Position numbers and translations under genes: made by a program | Assembly (NCBI RefSeq): GCF_028657905.1 | Contig: NZ_CP117780.1 | Location: 248,001 to 312,000 of the forward strand | Direction: 5' to 3' | DNA length: 64,000 nucleotides | From: Burkholderia sp. FERM BP-3421 | GTDB taxonomy: Bacteria > Pseudomonadota > Gammaproteobacteria > Burkholderiales > Burkholderiaceae | Notes under the pieces: generated by a model | Told to the model about the DNA's origin: nothing | Database searches by the model: none | The model's input: the letters and a program-made list of their open reading frames with translations, nothing else | Part shown: positions 16,778 through 24,821 of the stretch, piece by piece | Position numbering within the stretch: position 1 is the first letter of the stretch | How the letters are laid out: each line of letters starts with the position of its first letter

Positions 16778-17514
16778 CCGCGCGGAGCGTGCGCCGGCTC
16801 GGCGTCGGCCTGCTCGCGTGCGCGCTGGCCGGTTGCAAGACGGAGCTGTACAGCAATCTGCCGGAGGCGGAGGCGAACCAGATGCTCGCGCTGCTGATGC
16901 TGCGTCACATCGACGCGGACAAGAAAGTGGTCAAGGACGGCAACGTGACGATCCGGGTCGAGCCCGATCAATTCGTCAACGCGGTCGAGCTGCTGCGGCA
17001 GAACGGCCTGCCGGCGCGCAAGCTCGCGACGATGGAGGAGATGTTTCCGTCCGGCCAGCTCGTCACGTCGCCCGCGCAGGAGCAGGCGAAGATCCAGTTC
17101 CTCAAGGAGCAGCAGCTCGAGAAGATGCTGCGCGCGATGGACGGCGTGATCAACGCGCAGGTCTCGATCGCCGAAGACGCGGCCCAGGACCGGCGCAACC
17201 CCGATCCGCCGTCGGCGGCGGTGTTCGTCAAGTACAGCCCGGAGTACAACTTCACCGCGCGCGTGCCGGAAATCCGCAGCCTCGTCGTCACGGGCGTGCC
17301 GAACCTGAGCCCCGAGCGGGTCAGCGTCGTCGTGCAGGCCGCCGATTATCGCTACGCGCAGCCCAGCGCCGCCGCGCCGGGTCTCGCCGGGCGTTTCGAG
17401 GAGGCGCGGCTGCGCGTGGCCGGCGTGCTGGCCGCGCTGGCCGTGTGCGCCGCGCTCGCGGGCGCCGGATACGGCTGGCATCGGCGGATGCGCCTCCGGG
17501 GCGCGTCCTCATGA
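16774..17514 (+). CDS. sctJ: T3SS inner-membrane ring lipoprotein SctJ
   Basis: This 246-residue protein has a lipoprotein signal with lipobox L-A-G-C (Cys21), then the YscJ/FliF domain (K-T-E-L-Y-S-N-L-P-E-A-E-A-N-Q-M, M-F-P-S-G-Q-L-V, and A-E-D-A-A-Q-D-R-R-N near the linker) and a C-terminal membrane segment at about 215-235. It forms the inner ring of the basal body with SctD. The frame is open further upstream but ATG 16774, in an ATGA overlap with sctI, begins exactly with the signal sequence. Confidence 0.95.
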   Translation: MTARSVRRLGVGLLACALAGCKTELYSNLPEAEANQMLALLMLRHIDADKKVVKDGNVTIRVEPDQFVNAVELLRQNGLPARKLATMEEMFPSGQLVTSPAQEQAKIQFLKEQQLEKMLRAMDGVINAQVSIAEDAAQDRRNPDPPSAAVFVKYSPEYNFTARVPEIRSLVVTGVPNLSPERVSVVVQAADYRYAQPSAAAPGLAGRFEEARLRVAGVLAALAVCAALAGAGYGWHRRMRLRGASS

Positions 17515-18113
17515 CGCCGAGCGCGATCACGCCGGCCGTGTCGCGTCTGCACGCGCTCGCGTGGCGGCCCGGCGCAGAAATGCATCCCGGCTGGTGGCCG
17601 GCGCTGGACCTCGCCGCCTGGCGGGACGGCTACGCGCATCCCGCGTGCCGCGCGCCGATCGACCGGCTGATCGTCGCGCGGCGCGGCTTTCCGCGCGCGG
17701 CGCTGCCGCCCCGGCTCGATGCCTCGCAAGCGGCCCTGGTCGCGCTCGAACCCCGGCTCGACGCGTTGATGGTCGCGCTCGGCCTGCTCGCGCACGGACG
17801 CCCCGACTACCTGCTCGCACAACCGTATCGAACCTTGCTCGCGGCGCCGCTCGGTGAACAAGGATGCGCGCAGCTCCTCGCCCTGTGCCGCGATCGCCCC
17901 GTTCGCGGGCCGGATCTCGCGCCCGACCCGTCGTTCGTCGATGCGCTGCGCAGCGCCGGCACGCGCTGGTGGCGCGCGGACGCCGCCGCATGCGTCGCCA
18001 CCCGGCTGCTGAGCACCGTGCTGCCGCCATCGCCGCCGGGACCGGCCGCCCCCGCGGACAACCTGCGGGAGCGGGCATCGGATTGGCTCGTCAGGATGGG
18101 GCGCTTGCTGTGA
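17511..18113 (+). CDS. sctK: SctK-like sorting platform protein
   Basis: This 200-residue protein lies between sctJ and sctL, where SctK (YscK/OrgA) genes are found. It contains H-P-G-W-W-P-A-L-D-L, A-A-L-P-P-R-L-D and an Ala/Leu-rich helical middle. SctK family sequences are poorly conserved, so assignment relies on position, size and the H-P...W motif. SctK links the SctQ pods to the inner ring. Start ATG 17511 overlaps the sctJ stop; its stop overlaps the GTG start of sctL. Confidence 0.65.
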   Translation: MTPSAITPAVSRLHALAWRPGAEMHPGWWPALDLAAWRDGYAHPACRAPIDRLIVARRGFPRAALPPRLDASQAALVALEPRLDALMVALGLLAHGRPDYLLAQPYRTLLAAPLGEQGCAQLLALCRDRPVRGPDLAPDPSFVDALRSAGTRWWRADAAACVATRLLSTVLPPSPPGPAAPADNLRERASDWLVRMGRLL

Positions 18114-18799
18114 CCGATTTCCCGATCTCCATCACTTACCTGCCCGGGCCCGCGCCCGTCGAATCCCTGATCCCCGCCGCGACGCTGGCCGGCTATGTCG
18201 ACGCGGCGTCGATCGTCGAACGCGCGCAGGCGCACGCCGCGCGCGTGCTCGAAGCGGCGCGCAGCACGCTCGCCGACGCCGAACGCGATGCGCATCGGCT
18301 CCGCGAGGACGCTCACCGGCAAGGACTGGCGGATGCCGCCGCCGAACTGGCGTACGCGCGCGAGAATCTGATCGGCGAGACCGTCCGGTGGCTGGTCGAC
18401 GAGGCCGACTTGGAAGCGCAGATCGCGATGCATCTCGACGACCGGCTCCGGGTCCTGGTCGCGAGCGTCGTGGAGCCCTATCTGCGCGACCGCGACGCCG
18501 TCGAGTTGCTGCTGGCGCAGGTGCGCACCTGCCTCGCCGGGGACCAGGGCGCATCGCCGCTCGAGCTGCAAGTCAGCGCGGCGAGCGCCGAGCGCATCCG
18601 CGCCGCCCTCGGGGACGCGCCGCGCGTGCGCGTGACGGTCGAGGCGGCGCTGCGCGCCGACGAGGCGCGTCTCGCATCGCCCTATGCGATCGTCCACTTC
18701 AATCCCGGGCTGCATCTCGACCTGCTGCTGTCCCGTCTGCTGCCCGCCCCTTCAACCGCCCGCGCACCGACGCCCCCGAACGATGATGAACCGCATTGA
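18110..18799 (+). CDS. sctL: T3SS ATPase stator/regulator SctL
   Basis: This 229-residue protein has a long N-terminal coiled helix (A-Q-A-H-A-A-R-V-L-E-A-A-R-S-T-L-A-D-A-E-R-D-A) resembling YscL/FliH and F-type ATPase b subunits, then a globular tail with V-E-P-Y-L-R-D-R-D. It binds the ATPase SctN and joins it to SctQ. The start is GTG 18110, overlapping the sctK stop (GTGA); the ORF extends upstream but without homology. Its 3' end overlaps the gatekeeper start by 17 bp. Confidence 0.85.
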   Translation: MTDFPISITYLPGPAPVESLIPAATLAGYVDAASIVERAQAHAARVLEAARSTLADAERDAHRLREDAHRQGLADAAAELAYARENLIGETVRWLVDEADLEAQIAMHLDDRLRVLVASVVEPYLRDRDAVELLLAQVRTCLAGDQGASPLELQVSAASAERIRAALGDAPRVRVTVEAALRADEARLASPYAIVHFNPGLHLDLLLSRLLPAPSTARAPTPPNDDEPH

Positions 18800-19886
18800 C
18801 CCGGCGGCCGTCCGGCCCGCCTCCGCCACGCCGACCGGCCCGGCCGCCACGCCGCTCGCGCGGGAAATCGTCCCGGCCGGCTCCGCGCTCGATCTGGCCC
18901 AGGAGGCGCTCGCCGACCTGCCGCACGATTTCGGCGCCGTGCCGCCCGAGCTGACCGGCGTGTCCGCCGAGTCGTTCGCCGAAACGCTGGAGGACATCGG
19001 CTTCGTGGTCGGCACGCGCCTGCGCGAACCCCGTCGCGCGCAGGCCGACGGTTCGACCGACCGGCCGCGCACGCGCGCGATGCTGCAGCAGTTGATCCGG
19101 CAGATCGGCGCGGTGTCGGCCGCGCAGCTCGACGATCTGCGGCGGCGCATTCCGGGGCTCGACGAACTCGAGGACGTCGGCGACGCCATGCGCGCGGCAG
19201 GCATGAACGACGGCGAAATGGCGCTGCTGCTCGGCGCGCTGCTGGAGGAGGGCAGGCTTGCGGGCGCGCGCCGCCGGCGCGCCGAAGCGCAGCTCGCAAC
19301 CGTGCTGAGCGGCGACGCATGGGCATTGCAGCTGTTTGCGCATCTGGAGTTCGGCCGCGCGGACCATGCGGGGCTGGCGGACCTGCGCCAGCTCTATCAG
19401 CGCGCCGCCGCGCGCGAACGCCGCCTGACGCAATGGTTCGACGAGTTCCGCCGGCTGCCCGACCGGCGGCGCAAGCTGAAGACGCTGATCCGCGCGCTCG
19501 CGTTCGAGCTGTCTTCCGAGGGGCCCGCGATGGATGTGCGGCTGGCCGCCGTGATCACCGATCTCAAGCGGATCCTGCAATTCCTCGGCATCGAGGATCA
19601 TTGCACGCGCTGCGCGGACGGCCTGCGGGCGGCAGGCGTCGACGGCGATGCGCTGATCGCCGCGCTGCTCGAGATCGTCGAGCAAAGCTGGCTCAGCGCC
19701 GCGTGGCTCGATGCGCAGACACAGCGGATCGTGCCCGATGCATCGCTGCGGTATCGCCACGCGAAAGGCATGATGGAACTGGTGAAGCTGCTGCCGGACG
19801 ACTGCTTCGACGACGCCGACCAGCACGCGACGATCCTCGATGCGTTCGGCGAGCATCTGGAAGCGTTGATCGATGCGCAGGGGTGA
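18783..19886 (+). CDS. sctW: T3SS gatekeeper SctW (SsaL/YopN/InvE/HrpJ family)
   Basis: This 367-residue protein has an HrpJ-type domain (about 60-220: A-E-T-L-E-D-I-G-F-V-V, M-L-Q-Q-L-I-R-Q-I-G, A-M-R-A-A-G-M-N-D-G-E-M-A-L-L-L-G-A) and a C-terminal helical part with I-L-Q-F-L-G-I-E-D-H-C. SctW proteins control the switch from translocator to effector secretion; in SPI-2, SsaL acts with SsaM and SsaB/SpiC, and both partners are encoded in this window (30457 and 26329). Last gene of the rightward needle operon; it converges on the leftward effector gene at 20024 with 137 bp between. Confidence 0.88.
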   Translation: MMNRIDPAAVRPASATPTGPAATPLAREIVPAGSALDLAQEALADLPHDFGAVPPELTGVSAESFAETLEDIGFVVGTRLREPRRAQADGSTDRPRTRAMLQQLIRQIGAVSAAQLDDLRRRIPGLDELEDVGDAMRAAGMNDGEMALLLGALLEEGRLAGARRRRAEAQLATVLSGDAWALQLFAHLEFGRADHAGLADLRQLYQRAAARERRLTQWFDEFRRLPDRRRKLKTLIRALAFELSSEGPAMDVRLAAVITDLKRILQFLGIEDHCTRCADGLRAAGVDGDALIAALLEIVEQSWLSAAWLDAQTQRIVPDASLRYRHAKGMMELVKLLPDDCFDDADQHATILDAFGEHLEALIDAQG

Positions 19887-20023
19887 GGCCGGCGCGGCGG
19901 GCGCGATGCGGGACTGGCCGGGGTTTTGATGCCCGTCGCGCGATCGGGCGCCGCGCTCTTGTAGCAGACACGATGCCCGGTGCGACTTGAACGCATGCGC
20001 CGGGCACCCCGTTCAACGATGGC

Positions 20024-21232
20024 TCAGTTGCTGGGAAGACGCGCCATCAGCATGTCGCGCGCGTCTGTATAGGCTTCCCTTCGCACGCTGGTCACGTTCG
20101 GCTCCCATAGCGGATTGAGCGGAACATGGAATCCCTGCTTCTTGGCGCCGGCAATCAGTTCCGCCAATTCGGCTGCATCGTGCACGATACAGATTTCATC
20201 GAAGCGGCCGATGCGCTCCGGTAGCGCGAACGCGGCGGGATAGTTGGCCGTCGGATCCGCCGCAGGACTGCCCGCGTCGGCATTGTGATGGATCACCGGC
20301 TCGCCGTCGCCGACCAGGGCCTGATTGAGGATCGGGATCATCGCGCGAATCCTCGGCGACGCATTGCCGATCTCCTTGTCCTCTTTTTCATAGAAAACCG
20401 CCGGATTGCCATAGGCGGCCCGAAGCGGCTCGGGAACGGGGGACGTGTAACGATCCATGCGCGCCTTGAAGACCGAGTGCGCGACATCCGGAACCGGGAC
20501 GTTGTCCTGCGGACCGAGATCCTCCATCCGCGGGGCGATCACGAGCAGATCGTAGTCGGCCGTCAGCGGCTTGGCGTCCGGCTTCGGCGGCGCCAGCACC
20601 TCGATCGGCCGCCCCTCGTGCGTGATGGCGTAGCGCATCCCATCGCCGGTCGCGAGCGGCTTCGCCTCGAATGAATAGATCTTCCCACTCGGTGCCTTGG
20701 CTTCGAACGCGACCGGATTGCGCTGCGCGTCGTACTTGATCCGATCGATCATCCCCATGCCCAGCAGTTCATCGAGGCGCGCGCCCGATACGGCGAGCGG
20801 AACCTTCTTCGCATACTGGTCGCGCAGGCAACTTTCGACTTGCCCGTTGAATTTCGCGACCCGCTCGGCGTTGTTCTCGAGTTTGCTCCACCGCTGGTCG
20901 ACGCAGATGAACGCCGCCTGCGGCCCCCAGTTCGCGCTTTTGCCCTTGATGTGAAAGCCCTTGGTCGGATGACCGCTTTCGATGAGGCTCGTCGCGATCG
21001 GTTCGACCGGTCGGATGCCGATCAGACATCGATGCTCCGCGGCGGATTGCTGCAACTTGATCAGGTGCGACGGGACGATGCCCGTCTCGCTCTTCACCCG
21101 CTCGCCCATGGCTTGCAGCCGCGATACCTGATCGACCTGAGCGCTCTGCGGCCGGTTGTTCGTATCGACGGCCGGCGTCCCGTCCACCGGGAGGCGATTG
21201 CCCCCGCCGACCTGCACGGACATTTCTCTCAT
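20024..21232 (-). CDS. exoY: ExoY/edema-factor-like nucleotidyl cyclase, candidate T3SS effector
   Basis: This 402-residue protein carries the bacterial toxin-type (class II) nucleotidyl cyclase core. Residues 89-103 read P-T-K-G-F-H-I-K-G-K-S-A-N-W-G, giving lysines K91 and K98 at the same 7-residue spacing as the ATP-binding lysines of anthrax edema factor. K-P-L-T-A-D-Y-D-L gives metal-binding D226 and D228. A later I-H-H-N-A-D-A-G segment is the probable catalytic-His region. Pseudomonas ExoY is secreted by T3SS and makes cyclic nucleotides in host cells after activation by a host factor (actin). No signal peptide is visible. ATG 21232 has an AAGGAG site. Location inside the T3SS locus beside the gatekeeper supports a secreted role. 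Confidence 0.85.
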   Translation of the reverse strand: MREMSVQVGGGNRLPVDGTPAVDTNNRPQSAQVDQVSRLQAMGERVKSETGIVPSHLIKLQQSAAEHRCLIGIRPVEPIATSLIESGHPTKGFHIKGKSANWGPQAAFICVDQRWSKLENNAERVAKFNGQVESCLRDQYAKKVPLAVSGARLDELLGMGMIDRIKYDAQRNPVAFEAKAPSGKIYSFEAKPLATGDGMRYAITHEGRPIEVLAPPKPDAKPLTADYDLLVIAPRMEDLGPQDNVPVPDVAHSVFKARMDRYTSPVPEPLRAAYGNPAVFYEKEDKEIGNASPRIRAMIPILNQALVGDGEPVIHHNADAGSPAADPTANYPAAFALPERIGRFDEICIVHDAAELAELIAGAKKQGFHVPLNPLWEPNVTSVRREAYTDARDMLMARLPSN

Positions 21233-21374
21233 GCTGTGCTCCTTCTGAAACGTGATGGGGATGAAGCTCGTGTACCGATGCCGGGCGGCGAGGCGCGAAC
21301 GACCAAGCCGATTCGCCCGCGCTTCCGCCCGGAACGCCGCCGCGCGCCATTCACTGCGCCGGCGGATGCGCCTG

Positions 21375-23105
21375 TCACGCCAGACGATCGGGATCGACCC
21401 GCGACGTCTGGATGCTGACCGTGCCCATCTGGCGCAGCTCCGGATGCGTTTCGCACAGCGCGCCGTGGTTCTGCTCGTACGCGTCGTGGATCGCAAGCAC
21501 ATCCCCGGTCGCGCTCGTATAGTTCGCCGCCATGCCGGCGACGCGCTGATACAGGTTCTCGTGCTGGAGATCCGTGCTGGTCGGGCCGAAGAAGTCGGCG
21601 CGCAGCGTATCCAGCGTCAGTGGATTGCGCGACGTCTCGATCGCCTGCTGCAACGCCGGCTGCCGCGCAACGTTTTCCGCGAGCCGTTCAGCCGCCCGGA
21701 ACACAGTGCCGGACGACGGATTGAATTCGTCTGCGCCGTTCGCCATCGCCATGCCGACCGGAACCGTTTCCGCGAACGTGTGATAGCCGCCGAAGTTCAT
21801 GAACGCAGCGATGCCGAGCGTCGCGGGCTCGACGATGTCGAAGCGGTCGTAGAGCGGCCCGTCGCTCAGCGTATTGAGCGCCAGCAGCGCGTCGCAGGTG
21901 CCGCCCGACTGCGCGCCGGCGGACGGCATGCCGCGCAGGTTGGATTCGACCGCGAACGTGCCGGTGGGCTGCCAGCGGTTGACGCCGGTGCCGTGGGGAA
22001 ACGCATGGGTGCCCAGCGCTTCGTGGAAGGTCTGATCGGCGCCGCCCTGGGTGCTGAACAGCAGGTTCTGGTACGCATGCATGAGCGGGCTGTCGAGCGC
22101 AAGCTGGATCTCGTCGGACGCCATCATGAAGGGCCGCTCCGGCAGGCCGCTCGCGCCGGGTTCGATCGGCGCGCCGTCGCGGGCCGCGCCGTTGATGTTG
22201 GCGTAGACTTTCGCGCCCGCCGTGTTGACCTTGGCGCCCAGCAGTTGATCCAGCTCCGCCTGCCGATCACCGTCCGCGGCCGTGACCGCGACGTTGCCGA
22301 AGCCCAGCCCGTGCAGATGCGCGGATTCGTATCCGACGGGAAACGGCTTGCCCTGCGCGTCCAGCGGCTGGCGTTCGCTGCGCATCCGGCTGATCGGGTC
22401 GTCGAACAGCGGCGTGCGCATCACGTCCCTGAATTCGTCGAAGCGCGCGCCGAACTGGCTCGCCACGCCCTCGCCCAGCGGCTTCATCACGTCCCGCAGC
22501 ACCGCCTCGTTCTGTGCGCGCTTCGTCGCGTCCGGCTGGTTCATCAACTGCCAGACGGTCGTGCCGAAACCGCATACCGCCTTGACCTTGGTCAGCAGGT
22601 TCTGGAAATTCTGTCCGGTCGCGTACTCGCCCGACGGCGACATCAGCGGCGTCTCCAGCTGCGCGACGATCCACGCCGCACCCTCGCCGCCCTCGCTGGT
22701 CTTGCGGCCGATCTGGTCGGACTTCGGGTCCGTCATCGGCGTGAGCATCGTGTCCTTGAACACGTCGGCGAGCGGCTTCTGGCTGCCGTTGAAGTGGACC
22801 GTGCGCGCGGGCGCGCCGTCGCCCGTCAACACCGGCGCCAGCACGTCGGCCAGGCGCGACGCGTAGGTGTCGAACACCTTGCCGACCGTGCCGGGACGAT
22901 CGAGCACCGCCATGCTGACGCCCGCCTCGAACAGCCGGCCGTTGGTCAGCGCGAGTTGCTGCGCCGCGTTCAGCGTGATGCCCTTGGCCGTCGAAACCGC
23001 GGTGATTTCACCCGTCCGGTTCGTCTGGGTGATGTCCTTCAACCCACCGTTCTCGATCTGCGCCTGCAATTGAATCGGCGGATGGTTGGATTGGATCGTG
23101 CGCAT
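21375..23105 (-). CDS. Large unidentified protein, candidate T3SS effector
   Basis: This 576-residue protein has no signal peptide and no membrane segment. The N-terminus (about 60 residues) is polar, Gln/Asn/Thr-rich, as T3SS signals often are. Distinct blocks are G-Y-E-S-A-H-L-H-G-L-G-F-G-N (about 255), F-H-E-A-L-G-T-H-A-F-P-H-G-T-G-V-N-R (about 360), A-Q-S-G-G-T-C-D-A-L-L-A-L (about 400) and N-F-G-G-Y-H-T-F-A-E (about 440). The last two could form a Cys-His catalytic arrangement, but I do not recognise the family. ATG 23105 has a GAGGTG site. It is upstream of the cyclase gene on the same strand (142 bp gap), so they may be co-transcribed. Function is unknown; effector status is inferred from location. 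Confidence 0.7.
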   Translation of the reverse strand: MRTIQSNHPPIQLQAQIENGGLKDITQTNRTGEITAVSTAKGITLNAAQQLALTNGRLFEAGVSMAVLDRPGTVGKVFDTYASRLADVLAPVLTGDGAPARTVHFNGSQKPLADVFKDTMLTPMTDPKSDQIGRKTSEGGEGAAWIVAQLETPLMSPSGEYATGQNFQNLLTKVKAVCGFGTTVWQLMNQPDATKRAQNEAVLRDVMKPLGEGVASQFGARFDEFRDVMRTPLFDDPISRMRSERQPLDAQGKPFPVGYESAHLHGLGFGNVAVTAADGDRQAELDQLLGAKVNTAGAKVYANINGAARDGAPIEPGASGLPERPFMMASDEIQLALDSPLMHAYQNLLFSTQGGADQTFHEALGTHAFPHGTGVNRWQPTGTFAVESNLRGMPSAGAQSGGTCDALLALNTLSDGPLYDRFDIVEPATLGIAAFMNFGGYHTFAETVPVGMAMANGADEFNPSSGTVFRAAERLAENVARQPALQQAIETSRNPLTLDTLRADFFGPTSTDLQHENLYQRVAGMAANYTSATGDVLAIHDAYEQNHGALCETHPELRQMGTVSIQTSRVDPDRLA

Positions 23106-23389
23106 CGTTCACCTCGCAATCGTGATAAGCCATGAAGTACCTGCCCGATTGTCGATGCCTAAAATCAACCCCGCTTCTGTATCTTTTCGGCCTCTATCAG
23201 TTATCGCGAGTGCGCCGCTTTCGACAGAAAGGACGACTTTTCCGAAGCCGCAGCGCATCGAATCGCCAGAATGCGTCGCATCGACATGAACCGGACCGGA
23301 GGCGCACGATGCACCCCATTGCTTGGCGATTCGTCGGCACCCCGACACGCGACGGGCATCGATCCGCAGCCGCCGCGCCGCGCGCCGCG

Positions 23390-23587
23390 TCACGGCCGAT
23401 TGTGATAACGCGCCCACAATCGCTCGATCACCTCGATCGCCGCGCGGTGCGCCTCGTCCAGTTCCGGCGTCGCCGCCCGCTCGGGCGCCGCGGCGCCGGC
23501 CTGGCGCAGGGAGGCAACGCACGCATCCCGCCGTTCGCCCCGCACATCGGCCGCCAGTTCGTCTTCCAGTCTCGTCAATCGCACCAT
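23390..23587 (-). CDS. ssaE: SsaE-like small T3SS protein (YscE/EscE class)
   Basis: This 65-residue protein begins M-V-R-L-T-R-L-E-D and ends W-A-R-Y-H-N-R-P, matching the L-T-R-L-E-D start and Y-R-Y-H-N end of Salmonella SsaE as I recall it. It lies directly after sctD, as in the ssaC-ssaD-ssaE order of SPI-2. SsaE/EscE family members are small helical co-chaperones for needle or translocator proteins. ATG 23587 was chosen because the longer frame upstream is not conserved. The gap to sctD is 25 bp. Confidence 0.75.
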   Translation of the reverse strand: MVRLTRLEDELAADVRGERRDACVASLRQAGAAAPERAATPELDEAHRAAIEVIERLWARYHNRP

Positions 23588-23612
23588 CGCCTTGTCCTCA
23601 ATGTTCTTCGCC

Positions 23613-24821
23613 TCACACGTCGAGCGGGATCGACACCAGATGTTCGCCGTTGCGCAGGCTGATCGCATGCCGACTCAAGCCGACGATCGCATAGCCGTTC
23701 GGCAGCACGCCGCCCACCTGCAGGCGCATGCCGTTCGCGAGCACGACATAGATCGAGTTCGCCTGACCGCCGACCGTCACCACCGGCGCAGGCAACAGCG
23801 ACTGCGCGGCGTCGGCGGTGGGAATCGCGTCGTAGATCGCCGTGAAGCCATCCGCGCCGGCGCGATTGAACGCCGCGATCGCCGCGTTCAGCGCGGCCGT
23901 CCTGCCCTCGTCGAGCTTGCCGCTCACCATCAGCGTCCGGCCGGCCAGCGAGACGCCGACCCCGTCGAGCAGGTCCGCCTTCGACAGCGCGTCCAGCAAG
24001 CGCTCGAACTGTTGCGCGCGGTCATTGATCACCTGCCAGGTCCGCAGCCCGGCCACCGCCTGCAGCTGCGCGACGGTGCGCCGCCAGCGGCCGTCGGCCG
24101 CGATCGCGCCATGGATCTCGACCGAACCCGGCCCACCCGTGCTGCGCACGTCGATGTCGCGATAACCGTTCAGCATCAGCACGTCCTTGACGTTGCCGCG
24201 CAGCGTATCCGCGCACTGGCTGGTATCGCGCACATGCACGCCGCGCGCGCGCAGTTCGCCGCGCAGTTGCTCGACTGCCTGGCTGAGCGCGCACGATCCG
24301 CTCAAGCCCACCGTGCCGTCCGGCTCGCGCGTCGCCCGCAGGCCGTGCAGCGCGCTCGCGCGCAGCCGCGCGGCGAGCCAGGCGTCGAGGTCGGGCGCGC
24401 GGGCCGGGGCCGGCTGCCACAACGCCAGCACGAGCGCGCCCAACAGGCCGGCGCACGCGAGCGCGCCGGCCGCGTGCACGCCGCTCGGACGCCGCGCGCG
24501 CGGGGCATGGCGCGGCGGGACGAGCGCCACCGGGAGCGGATCGTCGACGCCGCCCACGATGAACGCGAGCCCCGCGAGATCCACGACCACGTGCTCCGGC
24601 AGCGGCGTCGCGGCGTCCCACCGTGCCCCCGCGACCCACACCGGCACGCCCGGCGACACCGTCACGCCGTCCGCGCCCACGTTCAGCACGGCGCTCGCCT
24701 CGTCGTCGAGCACCAGCGCGAGGTCCGCGTCGGCGCCGCCGATCCGCAGCGGCCCGTCGGGCAGCACGAACGGGTGGCCGGCCAGCGGGCCGTTCAGCCA
24801 TCTGAGCTTGCGCGCCGTCAT
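23613..24821 (-). CDS. sctD: T3SS inner-membrane ring protein SctD
   Basis: This 402-residue protein, almost the same length as SsaD, has an N-terminal FHA-like cytoplasmic domain (K-L-R-W-L-N-G-P-L-A-G-H, then I-G-G-A-D-A-D-L-A-L-V-L-D-D), a single membrane segment at about 122-140, and a periplasmic part with BON/ring-building motifs (V-N-D-R-A-Q-Q-F, V-G-V-S-L-A-G-R-T-L-M-V-S-G). It forms the inner membrane ring with SctJ and holds the sorting platform. Start overlaps the sctC stop (ATGA). Confidence 0.9.
   Translation of the reverse strand: MTARKLRWLNGPLAGHPFVLPDGPLRIGGADADLALVLDDEASAVLNVGADGVTVSPGVPVWVAGARWDAATPLPEHVVVDLAGLAFIVGGVDDPLPVALVPPRHAPRARRPSGVHAAGALACAGLLGALVLALWQPAPARAPDLDAWLAARLRASALHGLRATREPDGTVGLSGSCALSQAVEQLRGELRARGVHVRDTSQCADTLRGNVKDVLMLNGYRDIDVRSTGGPGSVEIHGAIAADGRWRRTVAQLQAVAGLRTWQVINDRAQQFERLLDALSKADLLDGVGVSLAGRTLMVSGKLDEGRTAALNAAIAAFNRAGADGFTAIYDAIPTADAAQSLLPAPVVTVGGQANSIYVVLANGMRLQVGGVLPNGYAIVGLSRHAISLRNGEHLVSIPLDV

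Noticed and set aside
22005..22060. Fic-like motif H-A-F-P-H-G-T-G-V-N-R in the 576-residue protein
   Set aside because: Spacing and the key D/E-G-N-G-R residues do not fit a real Fic motif; kept only as a remark.
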